Shown: positions 7,396-16,878 of the stretch, piece after piece
Position numbering within the stretch: position 1 is the first letter of the stretch
Layout: the number at the start of each line of letters is the position of its first letter
Assembly (NCBI RefSeq): GCF_900215215.1
Contig: NZ_OBDR01000002.1
Span: 226,006 to 290,005, forward strand
Source: Methanohalophilus euhalobius
Lineage (GTDB): Archaea > Halobacteriota > Methanosarcinia > Methanosarcinales > Methanosarcinaceae
Direction: 5' to 3'
DNA length: 64,000 nucleotides
The notes under the pieces: generated by a model
Told to the model about the DNA's origin: nothing
The model's database searches: none
Seen by the model: only the letters and a program-made list of their open reading frames with translations
Program-made: the position numbers and the translations under genes

Positions 7396-7855
7396 ACTCG
7401 ATCCACTTTCGCGCAGAATCCTGGAAGTAACACAGCACGGGATTGAATTTACCCATTCCCCATTCAAAAAAATAGCAGAGGAGACGGGATTACGTGAACA
7501 GGAAATTGTAGATCGACTAAAGCAAATGCAAAATCAGGGAATCATACGTCGTTTTGGTGCATCAATAGGCCATCGTACCATCGGCATAACTGCCAATGCC
7601 ATGTGTATCTGGAATGTACCGGACGAGCGGGTGGAAGACGTAGGCAAAGTGATGTCCGGTTTTAGCGAAGTAACTCATTGTTACGAGCGACCCAGATACC
7701 CTGATTGGCCATACAATCTTTTTACAATGGTCCATTCCTACAGTAAAAAAGACTGTGAGGAAATTGCCGGAAAAATTGCAGATGCAACCGGGATATATGA
7801 TTATCGTCTTTTGTTCAGTGAACATGAGTTCAAGAAAACAGGTGTAAGGCTGTAA
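7385..7855 (+). CDS. ahbB: Siroheme decarboxylase subunit AhbB
   Basis: A 156-residue paralogue of AhbA, with the same helix-turn-helix-like N-terminus (DPLSRRILEVTQHGIEF) and a C-terminal domain carrying THCYERPRYPDWPYNLFTMVH, a segment matching AhbB/NirH-type siroheme decarboxylases; its His and Tyr residues are candidates for heme contact. The ATG lies inside the end of ahbA. Together with AhbA it commits siroheme to heme, at the branch point away from siroheme use in other enzymes. Confidence 0.87.
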   Translation: MSDKLDPLSRRILEVTQHGIEFTHSPFKKIAEETGLREQEIVDRLKQMQNQGIIRRFGASIGHRTIGITANAMCIWNVPDERVEDVGKVMSGFSEVTHCYERPRYPDWPYNLFTMVHSYSKKDCEEIAGKIADATGIYDYRLLFSEHEFKKTGVRL

Positions 7856-7878
7856 CTGTAATGTGAGAGGGTCCAAGA

Positions 7879-8574
7879 ATGTATGATCGCCAATATATGC
7901 CACTTTTTCTAGATTTATCTTTCCAGAAGATAGTGATTTTCGGAGGGGGTAGTGTAGGACAACGCAAAGCATCACTGTTTTCCAAGTTTGCTCAAGTGAC
8001 CGTTATCAGTGAAGATTTTTCCGAAGAGATCCTTGCCCTGCACGAATCCAATAAAATCGATATTGTACAAATAAATGTAAATGAAATACCCTCTGATATG
8101 ATTCGCAGTTATCTGGAAGGGGCGTTTCTGGTCATACCTGCTACCAGCAACCGGGAATTAAACCTGAAAATACACCTGATAGCATCTGATATGGATATAT
8201 TCGTGAATTCCGTGGATTCTAAAGGGAATGTGATAGTCCCTTCGGTGATAAAACGCGGACCTGTAACGGTAGGTATTTCCACATTGGGCCACAGCCCTGC
8301 TCTTTCCAGATATACGCGCATAAAACTCGAACATACTATCACTCCGAATTACGCAGACATGGCACATCTGCAGGATGAATTACGCACTAATCTAAAAGAA
8401 CGAATTGATAACCAGCCCCTCAGGAAACAAATTCTGTGGGATGTGCTTGAAGATGATAGGATATGGGATGCTTTTGAAGAGTCCTATGAAAAAGCGTATA
8501 ATATAGCATATGATATAATGTTGGAGCACATTGGGAATCACGCAGACAAAGATTCAAAGGAGCAGCTGGATTAA
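7879..8574 (+). CDS. Precorrin-2 dehydrogenase / sirohydrochlorin synthesis (SirC/Met8-like)
   Basis: A 231-residue protein with an N-terminal Rossmann fold: FQKIVIFGGGSVGQRKASLF is the NAD-binding glycine loop, and NSVDSKGNVIVPS plus GISTLGHSPALSRYTR are the family signatures of CysG-N/Met8p/SirC proteins. It oxidises precorrin-2 to sirohydrochlorin with NAD+; whether it also inserts iron is uncertain, and archaeal members are usually treated as dehydrogenases with a separate chelatase (CbiX/CfbA). It follows ahbB by 23 bases and precedes hemA by 24 bases, so it is part of the heme operon. Confidence 0.88.
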   Translation: MYDRQYMPLFLDLSFQKIVIFGGGSVGQRKASLFSKFAQVTVISEDFSEEILALHESNKIDIVQINVNEIPSDMIRSYLEGAFLVIPATSNRELNLKIHLIASDMDIFVNSVDSKGNVIVPSVIKRGPVTVGISTLGHSPALSRYTRIKLEHTITPNYADMAHLQDELRTNLKERIDNQPLRKQILWDVLEDDRIWDAFEESYEKAYNIAYDIMLEHIGNHADKDSKEQLD

Positions 8575-8598
8575 TCACTTGAATAACGGAGGATAACA

Positions 8599-9870
8599 TT
8601 GACTGAAATATCTAGCATGGTTATTTCCCATGCAAAGGCAACAGTGGAGGAAATGGAAGATGCCTGGCAGGGTGAAATCGAGGATATACTTTCCCAGCTA
8701 AGTTCCCATGAGCTCGTGTACGAATGCGCAGTCCTTAAGACATGCAACCGACTGGAAATGTATGTGGTATCCCCCAGAGGGAGCAGCGTACTTTTCCATT
8801 TTGCAAAAAAAATGGGTGTTTCTTCCCGCATTGTCGAATTCTATGACCATGAAGAATCCTTATACCACCTTTTAAGACTCTCCTGTGGCCTTGAATCTAT
8901 GATAATAGGAGAAGATCAAATCCTGGGACAGATAAAGGATTTGTATACCATCTCCAAAAATGCAGGCACCATGGGCAAAATACTGGAGACCGCGTTTAGC
9001 AAGGCAATCCAGGTAGGTAAAAGAGCCCGTACGGAAACCAACATCAACAGAGGTTCTGTATCTATTGCATCTGCTGCAGTGGATCTTGCCGATGAAATGT
9101 TAAAAGGCCTGCAGGGACGCAATATACTTGTAATTGGAACCGGTGAGATGGGCACTCTTGTGACCCGGGCATTATCACACAGGGACATGAATGTTGTGTA
9201 TCTGGCAAACCGCACATATGAAAAGGCAAAAGTACTTGCAGATGAGTTGGGGGGTGAGGCCGTGGATTTCATGAGTCTTGATCGCTATACACAGCAGGCC
9301 GATGTCATAATCAGTGCTACATCTGCTCCCCATTATGTCCTGAAGAAAGCAACAGTGGAAAAATCCCTTAAGAACAGGAACGATAATCTTCTGCTGATAG
9401 ATATCGCCAGCCCCCGGGACATAGATCCCGAAATTGAAAGCCTTCCAGGAGTTATCCTGCGTAACATCGACAACCTGAGGGTAATTAATGAGCGTAACCT
9501 CCAGATGAGAATGGAAGAGGCAAAGAAAGTTGAAACTATAATTGATGAAGAATACAAAATGCTCATAAACCAGTACAAAAGACAGAAGGCAGATGCTCTT
9601 TTGTCCGAACTTTACAGCCAGATATATACTCTGCGAAAACATGAGATGGATAGGGCTGTGAACCGGTTGGGAGCTTATCACACAATCGGGGATGTGGAAT
9701 GCAAAGTCCTGGATGACCTGACAAGGGCCATAGCAAATAAGGTCCTGGCAGAGCCTACCAAGGTATTGCGTAATGCAGCTGAATACAATGATGAGGCTTT
9801 TCTTGATTCGGCCTGCAAGCTTTTTAACATCAAACCCTATGCTAAAAAAGAAAAGGAAAATTGCAAATAA
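8599..9870 (+). CDS. hemA: Glutamyl-tRNA reductase
   Basis: A 423-residue HemA. The catalytic cysteine lies in LKTCNRLEMY near residue 50, followed by the CGLESMIIGEDQILGQ segment, a Rossmann NADPH domain (NILVIGTGEMGTLV, about 176-189) and a C-terminal dimerisation helix. It reduces Glu-tRNA to glutamate-1-semialdehyde, the first committed step to all tetrapyrroles. The start is a TTG, backed by a strong GGAGG seven bases upstream. The tRNA-charging enzyme GltX is encoded at about 21-22.8 kb in the same window. Confidence 0.96.
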   Translation: MTEISSMVISHAKATVEEMEDAWQGEIEDILSQLSSHELVYECAVLKTCNRLEMYVVSPRGSSVLFHFAKKMGVSSRIVEFYDHEESLYHLLRLSCGLESMIIGEDQILGQIKDLYTISKNAGTMGKILETAFSKAIQVGKRARTETNINRGSVSIASAAVDLADEMLKGLQGRNILVIGTGEMGTLVTRALSHRDMNVVYLANRTYEKAKVLADELGGEAVDFMSLDRYTQQADVIISATSAPHYVLKKATVEKSLKNRNDNLLLIDIASPRDIDPEIESLPGVILRNIDNLRVINERNLQMRMEEAKKVETIIDEEYKMLINQYKRQKADALLSELYSQIYTLRKHEMDRAVNRLGAYHTIGDVECKVLDDLTRAIANKVLAEPTKVLRNAAEYNDEAFLDSACKLFNIKPYAKKEKENCK

Positions 9871-9885
9871 GGACTTGTGATACCA

Positions 9886-10863
9886 ATGTACCCAAATATT
9901 CGAATGCGCAGGCTCAGGAACGGAAAGATAGGCAATCTTATACGTGAAACTTCCCTGGGGGTTGATGACCTCATATATCCGATGTTTGTTGACGAAACCG
10001 CAGAATCCATAGTTGAAGTACCTTCCATGGAAGGAGTTCTGAGGTTGCCTCTTTCCGAGGTTGTCAGTGAGGCCAGGAACGTGGCGGACCTGGGTATCAG
10101 TTCTTTAATGCTTTTCGGCATTCCTTCACAGAAGGATGAAAAGGGAAGCAGTGCTTACGGGGACAATGATATTGTCCAGCAGGCCACGCGTGCTATCAAG
10201 GAAGAACTTGGTGACGACATGGTTGTGATTACCGATGTCTGCATGTGTGAATACACATCCCATGGCCATTGCGGTATTATTGATAATGAAACCCATGATG
10301 TGATCAATGATGAGACTCTACCCATTTTGGGCAAGATTGCGGCAAGCCATGCCAGGGCGGGCGCAGATATGGTAGCCCCCTCGGGTATGATGGACGGCAT
10401 GGTGGGTGCAATCAGGCAATCCCTGGATCAGGAAAATTTCAGTGATGTGCCAATTATGTCCTATGCTGCAAAATACTGTTCCGCATTTTACGGCCCCTTC
10501 AGGGATGCTGCTGATTCATGCTATTGTTTCGGTGATCGCTCTACATACCAGATGGACCCTGCGAATTCTGATGAGGCCCTGAGGGAAGTAGAACTGGATA
10601 TCATGGAAGGTGGCGACATCGTCATGGTAAAACCGGCTCTTCCGTACCTTGATATTATCTACCGGATAAAACAGGAGTTTGGTATGCCAACTGCGGCTTA
10701 CAGTGTCAGCGGAGAATATTCCATGCTCAAGGCAGCCGCCCAGCAGGGTTGGCTGGATGAGAAAAAGGTCATGTACGAATCCCTGATGTCAATAAAAAGG
10801 GCCGGAGCGGACATGATAATTACTTACTTTGCCAAGGAAATGGCACAATTACTGAATGAATAA
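9886..10863 (+). CDS. hemB: Porphobilinogen synthase (ALA dehydratase)
   Basis: A 325-residue HemB that condenses two ALA molecules. It carries the zinc-site cysteines in DVCMCEYTSHGHCG, the lysine in SYAAKYCSAFYGPF and the Schiff-base lysine in IVMVKPALPYLD. This marks it as a Zn-dependent form. A GTG three codons upstream (9877) is an alternative start; the ATG at 9886 agrees with the usual family N-terminus (YPNIRMRRLR) and has GTGAT four bases before it. It lies a few bases behind hemA. Confidence 0.95.
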   Translation: MYPNIRMRRLRNGKIGNLIRETSLGVDDLIYPMFVDETAESIVEVPSMEGVLRLPLSEVVSEARNVADLGISSLMLFGIPSQKDEKGSSAYGDNDIVQQATRAIKEELGDDMVVITDVCMCEYTSHGHCGIIDNETHDVINDETLPILGKIAASHARAGADMVAPSGMMDGMVGAIRQSLDQENFSDVPIMSYAAKYCSAFYGPFRDAADSCYCFGDRSTYQMDPANSDEALREVELDIMEGGDIVMVKPALPYLDIIYRIKQEFGMPTAAYSVSGEYSMLKAAAQQGWLDEKKVMYESLMSIKRAGADMIITYFAKEMAQLLNE

Positions 10864-10882
10864 AATTTACTGATGTGATTAC

Positions 10883-12145
10883 ATGGTCAATCTGGAAAAA
10901 TCAAAAGCAATGTTTGAAAAGGCCAGGGAATATCTCCCTGGTGGTGTTAGCAGTCCGGTACGAGCAATCAAACCCTATCCATTCTACACCGAAAAAGCTT
11001 CCGGATGCCGTATTACAGATGTTGACGGTAATGAATACATCGATTACTGCCTCGGTTACGGGCCCAATATGCTGGGTCATGCAAATCCCGTGGTCAAGCA
11101 AGCAATAAGTGATCAACTTGAAAAGGGGTGGCTCTATGGAACCCCCACAGAGTCCGAGTTCAAACTGGCCGAAAGGATTGCAGCCGTATATCCAGGCATC
11201 GATATGCTTCGTTTTGTATCCACAGGTACCGAGGCCACAATGAGTGCCCTGCGGGCAGCACGTGGTTATACAGGAAAGAACAAATTTGTTAAAATCGAAG
11301 GCGGTTTCCACGGTGCTCACGATTCAGTACTTGTCAAAGCTGGCTCAGGTGCTTCCACATTAGGTAAACCCGACTCTCTGGGTGTACCACAGGATTTCAC
11401 CAAACATACTCTTCAGGCACCCTATAATGATATCGAAGCCATGACAGACCTGCTTGAATCAAGCGATGATATAGCAGCTGTCATCATGGAACCGGTAATG
11501 GGTAATGTCGGTCCGGTATTGCCACAGGAAGGTTATCTGGAAGAGATAAGGAAACTTACAAGGGAATATGATACTCTGCTCATATTCGATGAAGTAATAA
11601 CCGGCTTCAGACTTGCAATGGGCGGTGCACAGGAGTATTATGGTGTGACACCTGACCTGACAACGCTGGGCAAAATTATCGGCGGAGGAATGCCAATAGG
11701 GGTTTTCGGGGGCAGAAAAGATATCATCGAAATGATTGCACCTTCGGGTTCGGTATACCAGGCAGGGACTTTTAGCGGTCATCCGGCATCTGTTGCTGCA
11801 GGACATGCAGTGCTTGATGTGCTTGAGAAGGAAAATGCTCATGAGAAACTCAATACGATGGGGCAAGATGTACGCAGCAGACTTTCCGAGATGGTCACTG
11901 ATAAAGGACTGGATTACAGTGTTTCAGGAGTGGGTTCCATGTTCAAGATCTTCTTTGGAGATATGCCAACAAATTATCAGGATGTACTCAAATGTGACAA
12001 GGAAGGCTATTTTAATTTCTTCCATAAAATGCTGAACCAGGGAATTTTTATACCCCCTTCCCAGTTTGAGACAAACTTCCTCTCTCTGGCACATACCGAA
12101 GATGATCTGGAAGCGACCTTTGAAACTTATGAATCCTGCCTGTAA
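10883..12145 (+). CDS. hemL: Glutamate-1-semialdehyde 2,1-aminomutase
   Basis: A 420-residue class III aminotransferase-fold enzyme; [18 protein letters not shown] contains the lysine that binds PLP, and [11 protein letters not shown] holds the cofactor-contacting aspartate. It converts glutamate-1-semialdehyde to 5-aminolevulinate, following HemA, with which it probably channels the unstable intermediate. Length and motifs are normal. The gene sits 19 bases after hemB and 14 bases before hemC. Confidence 0.96.
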   Translation: MVNLEKSKAMFEKAREYLPGGVSSPVRAIKPYPFYTEKASGCRITDVDGNEYIDYCLGYGPNMLGHANPVVKQAISDQLEKGWLYGTPTESEFKLAERIAAVYPGIDMLRFVSTGTEATMSALRAARGYTGKNKFVKIEGGFHGAHDSVLVKAGSGASTLGKPDSLGVPQDFTKHTLQAPYNDIEAMTDLLESSDDIAAVIMEPVMGNVGPVLPQEGYLEEIRKLTREYDTLLIFDEVITGFRLAMGGAQEYYGVTPDLTTLGKIIGGGMPIGVFGGRKDIIEMIAPSGSVYQAGTFSGHPASVAAGHAVLDVLEKENAHEKLNTMGQDVRSRLSEMVTDKGLDYSVSGVGSMFKIFFGDMPTNYQDVLKCDKEGYFNFFHKMLNQGIFIPPSQFETNFLSLAHTEDDLEATFETYESCL

Positions 12146-12159
12146 TAGGATGTGTTGAT

Positions 12160-13086
12160 TTGATAATTGGTACAAGGGGAAGTGACCTGGCTCTTGCACA
12201 GGCAAAGACCGTTGGTGGCCTCCTGGATAACCGGGGATTCCCCACTACCCGCAAGATTATAAAGACAAGCGGTGATACCTTCACTGACCGCCCCCTCCAC
12301 GAAGTGGAAGGTGTTGGTGCCTTTGTGAGGGAACTGGATGACCGGATGCTTTCCGGGGAGATCGATATTGCAGTCCATTCGATGAAGGACCTGCCCACTG
12401 AAAGACCCGCAGAACTTTCCATCGCAGCAGTTATCGAACGTGATTCTCCTCATGACGTACTTCTCACGAATGATGGTTCAACCCTTGACGAATTGCCCGA
12501 GGAAGCGATTGTAGGGACAACATCCATGCGCAGGCGGGCCCAGTTTTTGCGCTACCGTCCGGATCTGAACGTCCAGGACCTGCGAGGTAATATAAATACC
12601 CGTGTTAAAAAACTTGAATCCGGTACGTATGACGCAATTATACTGGCAGAAGCGGGTTTACAACGCATGGGCTGGGACATCGAATGTCATAGGCTGGACG
12701 CCGATGGTTTCTGTCCCTCAGCCAATCAGGGAACCATTGCCGTGGTTACCCTGGCAGGCAGTGAAGCGGAATTACTCTGCTCCCAGATCGATCATGCCGA
12801 ATCCCGCATCGCTACAGAGGTCGAGAGACTGGTGATCAGGGATGTGGAAGGCGGATGTATTGTACCGGTTGGTTCATTTGCAGAATTTGTGGACAACGGC
12901 AACACGATACATATACGTGCCGAGATCTTATCCCTTGACGGAAAGCGGGATATCCGCCTGGATGAAATGATCCCGGTAGATAATTATCGAGAGCATGCTA
13001 AAGAGCTGGGTCAAAAACTTGTTGCTCTGGGCGGAAAAGAGCTGGTAAAAGAAGCCATCTCGCAGTTGTCCCCAAAAAATGATTGA
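12160..13086 (+). CDS. hemC: Hydroxymethylbilane synthase (porphobilinogen deaminase)
   Basis: A 308-residue HemC. MIIGTRGSDLALAQ begins the first domain, SMKDLPTE contains the catalytic aspartate, and the cysteine in EGGCIVPVGSFAE carries the dipyrromethane cofactor. It polymerises four porphobilinogens to hydroxymethylbilane. The start is TTG. hemD (uroporphyrinogen III synthase) and the SUMT methyltransferase, the next two steps, are not in this cluster; the operon continues into pyrimidine genes instead. Confidence 0.96.
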   Translation: MIIGTRGSDLALAQAKTVGGLLDNRGFPTTRKIIKTSGDTFTDRPLHEVEGVGAFVRELDDRMLSGEIDIAVHSMKDLPTERPAELSIAAVIERDSPHDVLLTNDGSTLDELPEEAIVGTTSMRRRAQFLRYRPDLNVQDLRGNINTRVKKLESGTYDAIILAEAGLQRMGWDIECHRLDADGFCPSANQGTIAVVTLAGSEAELLCSQIDHAESRIATEVERLVIRDVEGGCIVPVGSFAEFVDNGNTIHIRAEILSLDGKRDIRLDEMIPVDNYREHAKELGQKLVALGGKELVKEAISQLSPKND

Positions 13087-13092
13087 TCATTC

Positions 13093-13992
13093 ATGAAGAT
13101 AGCAGGCATAGAACTCAAAAATCCTACAATCCTGGCTTCAGGCATAATGGGAACCACAGGAGCAGCCCTTGCAAGAATGAGCCGCAACGGTGCCGGTGCA
13201 GTGGTAACCAAGTCAATTGGCCCGGTTCCCAAAAAAGGCCATAATAACCCTTCAATGGTGGAGCTGGAATGCGGATACATTAACGCGATGGGACTGCCCA
13301 ATCCTTCCTACTCGGGTTTCTGTGAGGAAATCGGAATTGCGAAAAGCAAAACGGATGCACCGTTAATTGCCAGCATATTCGGCGGGAACGCTGCAGAATT
13401 TACTGAAGTTGCGAAAGGGTTGCTTTCCTCAAAGCCTGATTGCTTTGAACTTAATGTCAGCTGTCCCCATGCTGAAGGTTATGGAGCCTCGGTGGGAACT
13501 GATCCTGATCTTGTACATGAAATCACGGCCGCGGTAGTTGATGCTGTGGATGTACCCGTATGGGTGAAACTCACACCCAATGTTACGGATATTACTTCTA
13601 TTGGCAGGGCAGCAGAATCTGCAGGTGCATCGGCAGTCGTTGCTATCAATACAGTGCGAGGCATGGCCATTGATATCCATTCCGGGTATCCGATACTCGG
13701 CAACCGTTTTGGAGGACTATCCGGTCCTGCAATAAAACCGGTGGCTGTAAAATGTGTTTATGACCTGTATGAAGTGCTTGATGTGCCCGTGATAGGAGTG
13801 GGAGGTATTACCTGCTGGGAAGACGCAATCGAAATGATGCTGGCTGGCGCAAGTGCTGTTGAGATCGGATCTGCCGTACATGAAGACACTCAAATTTTTG
13901 AAAAAATAAGCAAAGGTATTGATACATACCTGCAAAAGTATGGATATTCAAAAGCTGAAGATATAGCAGGCCTATCACACGAGATGATCTGA
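13093..13992 (+). CDS. pyrD: Dihydroorotate dehydrogenase, class 1B catalytic subunit
   Basis: A 299-residue TIM-barrel FMN enzyme. The base is a cysteine ([14 protein letters not shown]), as in class 1 enzymes, and the FMN phosphate site is seen in [28 protein letters not shown]. It oxidises dihydroorotate to orotate, passing electrons to PyrK. The stop TGA overlaps the pyrK ATG by one base, and the ATG follows hemC by six bases, so pyrimidine synthesis appears to be co-transcribed with the heme genes. Confidence 0.95.
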   Translation: MKIAGIELKNPTILASGIMGTTGAALARMSRNGAGAVVTKSIGPVPKKGHNNPSMVELECGYINAMGLPNPSYSGFCEEIGIAKSKTDAPLIASIFGGNAAEFTEVAKGLLSSKPDCFELNVSCPHAEGYGASVGTDPDLVHEITAAVVDAVDVPVWVKLTPNVTDITSIGRAAESAGASAVVAINTVRGMAIDIHSGYPILGNRFGGLSGPAIKPVAVKCVYDLYEVLDVPVIGVGGITCWEDAIEMMLAGASAVEIGSAVHEDTQIFEKISKGIDTYLQKYGYSKAEDIAGLSHEMI

Positions 13993-14768
13993 TGCGTCCC
14001 ATTCATTCAAAAATCACCGAAATCGTCGAAGAGTCACCCAATGTGCGTACTTTTTTCTTTGACACACAATTCGACGAAGCCATTCCCGGCCAATTCGTAA
14101 TGGTCTGGGTACATGGAACCGATGAGGTCCCTATGACCCTCTCCGGTAAAAATTCCATTACAGTCCAGAAGGTAGGTGATGCCACATCCCGTATGTTCGA
14201 ACTTGGAATAGGTGACCATATGGGGCTCAGGGGTCCTTTTGGCAGAGGTTTCACCATTCCCAAAAAGGGTGAAAACGTACTTTTCATTGCAGGAGGAGTA
14301 GGAGCCGCACCGATTGCTCCCCTTGCAGATATTGTAAAGGCAAGAGGAATTGAAGGCCGCACAATTCTGGGTTCCAGATGCTGTGATGAACTTTTGTTCA
14401 GGGAACGCTTTGCCTGTGGCAGGGTGGATATTACCACTGATGACGGTTCCGAAGGCAGGGGCGGTTTTGTGACCGATCAGCTGGCAGATACGAATACCTC
14501 TGATTATGACAGGATATATGTGTGTGGCCCGGAGATTATGATGTATAAGGTCTTTGAAATTTTGAAAGCACGCAATGTTCAGGTAAAGTCAGAGTTCAGC
14601 CTGCACAGGTATTTCAAATGTGGTATCGGAGTTTGTGGAACCTGCAGTATGGATCCCGATGGCCTGCGTGTCTGCAGGGACGGGCCTGTATTCAATGGCG
14701 GTGAACTTGAAAAATCTGAATTTGGACATTATGAACGTGATTCTTCAGGTTGCAAATGCCATTTTTAA
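13992..14768 (+). CDS. pyrK: Dihydroorotate dehydrogenase electron transfer subunit PyrK
   Basis: A 258-residue ferredoxin-reductase-like protein: FAD-binding barrel (PMTLSGKN), NAD-binding region ([16 protein letters not shown]) and a C-terminal 2Fe-2S site with four cysteines in [21 protein letters not shown]. It shuttles electrons from PyrD-FMN to NAD+ or another acceptor. The PyrK-type cysteine spacing distinguishes it from other FNR relatives such as the gene at 60092. It ends the rightward operon and is tail to tail with the next gene at a 3-base gap. Confidence 0.94.
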   Translation: MRPIHSKITEIVEESPNVRTFFFDTQFDEAIPGQFVMVWVHGTDEVPMTLSGKNSITVQKVGDATSRMFELGIGDHMGLRGPFGRGFTIPKKGENVLFIAGGVGAAPIAPLADIVKARGIEGRTILGSRCCDELLFRERFACGRVDITTDDGSEGRGGFVTDQLADTNTSDYDRIYVCGPEIMMYKVFEILKARNVQVKSEFSLHRYFKCGIGVCGTCSMDPDGLRVCRDGPVFNGGELEKSEFGHYERDSSGCKCHF

Positions 14769-14771
14769 TTA

Positions 14772-15098
14772 TCAGGCAGCAAGTTTTTGTGCCTTCACCT
14801 TTTCATAGAGCAGGTTAAACAGAAAAAGCAATTCCCCTTCCAGAAAAATTATTCCTGAATTGGTCCTGTCTTCTTTTTTGGCAAAAAGGATAGTTAGTTC
14901 AAGATCTCTTTGCGCTGCCTGTTTTACCGACATGTCAAATGTATCCTTTGTACTTGAAAGGTGTTTTTCGACATTTTCTTCATCAAGATAGGTATTTATC
15001 CATCGTACCAGTTCGGTCCGATATCTACCCGAAATCGGAATGTTATTCACATACCTGCGTACATGGTTTATTTCTTCTGTGCAGTAAAGATCGTTCAT
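14772..15098 (-). CDS. Conserved-looking hypothetical protein, 108 residues
   Basis: No family recognised. The protein has a charged, helix-rich sequence (YCTEEINHVRRYVNNIPI..., then EGELLFLFNLLYEKVKAQKL) with no membrane segment or metal motif. GGAGTGGAT directly before the ATG at 15098 is a near-consensus ribosome binding site, so the frame is probably a real gene; a TTG ten codons upstream is a weaker alternative. Its base composition resembles the neighbouring core genes more than the AT-rich island to its right. It appears to be transcribed alone. Confidence 0.6.
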   Translation of the reverse strand: MNDLYCTEEINHVRRYVNNIPISGRYRTELVRWINTYLDEENVEKHLSSTKDTFDMSVKQAAQRDLELTILFAKKEDRTNSGIIFLEGELLFLFNLLYEKVKAQKLAA

Positions 15099-15397
15099 AT
15101 CCACTCCCCAATAAAGTATTCTTTCCAAACAGTCAAATAAGTTATCATTGGATATTCGCAGATTAAGGTCTCAATTCTATAAAAATAATGATATTAATTT
15201 AAACCTTTATGTATATTCCATCTCAAATATAATTCTCCCATGAAATTCAGTACACAAATAAATTAGCAATTCTCAAAAATATAGATGCTTTATGAAATAT
15301 TAAAATAAGACTTGTTTGCTATATAATATAAGAATTACAGATGTTTTTACAAATAAAAAGAAGTGCTTATATGGAAGACTTATTCGATGTTTAGGCA

Positions 15398-15910
15398 ATG
15401 ATTAGAAGAGAAAGGAGGCAACTCGAAGCTGATGATAATTCAGGATTAATCATTAGCTCATTGACAAAAGAACCAGTAAGATATGATTCATTTGAGGAAA
15501 GAAGTGCTTATCCTTATAATTGTGTAATAGATTTTCATTTTGTTGAGTATCAAATAAAGAATCGTTTAGTCAACAACAAATGTACCTACATAAAAAAAAC
15601 ACCTATAAGTAGGGAAAAAAGGTCATTCAAAAATTCAGATAGCCTAAAAAAGAAGAAGGGTTTCAGAAAAAATAATTATGTAAAGCCAACAAGCCAAAAG
15701 GACAAAATAAAAAATAATGAATTGAAATTAGATTTAGCTGATTTTATAAAATCATCCAATCATACAGCAGATAAAAATCATTTATTTTCAAGTAATTCTG
15801 AAAATACTTCAAATACACACTGCAATATTCCAAAAAAATGTATTACCTGCAATGATAAACATAATTGCCGCCTTTTAAAGCAAGGATTTGAAGAGATATG
15901 CAAAAGATAA
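15398..15910 (+). CDS. Unknown basic protein with C-terminal cysteine cluster
   Basis: A 170-residue protein of unknown family in very AT-rich DNA. The N-terminal third (IRRERRQLEADD...) looks folded, residues 65-110 are lysine-rich and low in complexity, and the C-terminus has five cysteines (142, 148, 151, 157, 168; HCNIPKKCITC then CRLLKQ) that could bind zinc or an iron-sulfur cluster. The frame remains open upstream to an ATG at 15341, interrupted by a single TAG at 15392; in pyrrolysine users that TAG could be read through. It faces dprA tail to tail with a 26-base gap and may be part of the same accessory locus. Confidence 0.55.
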   Translation: MIRRERRQLEADDNSGLIISSLTKEPVRYDSFEERSAYPYNCVIDFHFVEYQIKNRLVNNKCTYIKKTPISREKRSFKNSDSLKKKKGFRKNNYVKPTSQKDKIKNNELKLDLADFIKSSNHTADKNHLFSSNSENTSNTHCNIPKKCITCNDKHNCRLLKQGFEEICKR

Positions 15911-15936
15911 TTTAATTTCATTAATGAACAGCAATA

Positions 15937-16878
15937 TTATGCAAAATAATCTAATGTAACATTTTTTGATGATTTTTTATTCGAATTCAGTAACTTATTT
16001 GTGTATCCTCTAAGATCACCAGTTATTACTTCCGTATCTGGCTCTAAAATCAAACGTAGATTGCCCTGATAATGACTATCATCGGCCATATCTTCAGGAG
16101 GTTTGACAACACCCAATAAACGACCTTGTTCTTTGCAGAACTCAGCAGTTTTCATACTTCCCCCTTTACTTTTGGACTCTACAAGAACAGTTCCAAGGGA
16201 TAAGCCACTTTGAATTCTATTTCTTTCAATGTATGTATACTTTTTTGCTCTTGTTCCAATAGGATATTCCGAAAGCAATATCCCACCTTTTCTGATTATT
16301 TCTTCAGCTAATTCCTTATTGGATTTTGGACTTATTGAATCTAAACCATGAGCCAAAACAGCGGCAGTTATTCCGCCTTTTTTCAGTACACCCTTATGCG
16401 CAGATGCATCAATTCCCAATGCAAGTCCTGATACAACATTTAGTCCTCGTTTTGCAAATTGAAATCCTAAGCATTCTGCTTTCTTTGCTCCAGATATAGT
16501 AGGCTTTCTTGTACCGACTATGGCGACACAATGGTCATTTAGTGCTTCAATATTACCCATAGCATGTAATAACAAAGGAGGATTTGTTATTTGTTTTAAT
16601 GATTCAGGATAATTTTTGTCAAAGATCGATATAATTTGAATGCCTATTGAATTTGATTTTTCGTATATTTTGGTTGCATTATACCAAGATTTTTCAACCG
16701 TTTCAAAATCTGGAACAACAATCCGATTGTAACTTTGTTTTGCATTTTCAATTAACTGTATAATTTTATTTACATCATTTATTTTCCTTGCATCTTCTGA
16801 GGAAAGCATGGTTTGAATACTTTTATTCCCTATGCCAGAAATATTCTGCAATGTTAATATCAAGATACTAGATTTCAT
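15937..16878 (-). CDS. DprA/Smf-family Rossmann-fold protein
   Basis: A 313-residue DprA family member: an N-terminal helix-hairpin-helix-like segment (LQNISGIGNKSI, 10-21), the DKNYPESLKQI lead-in (88-97), then the Rossmann core with VGTRKPTISG (121-130), VVSGLALGIDASAH (148-161) and YIERNRIQSGLSLGTVLVES (216-235), all DprA hallmarks. It lacks the C-terminal winged helix of many bacterial DprAs. Bacterial DprA loads RecA on incoming single-stranded DNA; methanogens are not known to use it for competence. The ATGA at 16875-16878 couples it to the upstream fusion gene, so the two proteins very probably work together, perhaps in defence or nucleotide sensing. Confidence 0.88.
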   Translation of the reverse strand: MKSSILILTLQNISGIGNKSIQTMLSSEDARKINDVNKIIQLIENAKQSYNRIVVPDFETVEKSWYNATKIYEKSNSIGIQIISIFDKNYPESLKQITNPPLLLHAMGNIEALNDHCVAIVGTRKPTISGAKKAECLGFQFAKRGLNVVSGLALGIDASAHKGVLKKGGITAAVLAHGLDSISPKSNKELAEEIIRKGGILLSEYPIGTRAKKYTYIERNRIQSGLSLGTVLVESKSKGGSMKTAEFCKEQGRLLGVVKPPEDMADDSHYQGNLRLILEPDTEVITGDLRGYTNKLLNSNKKSSKNVTLDYFA

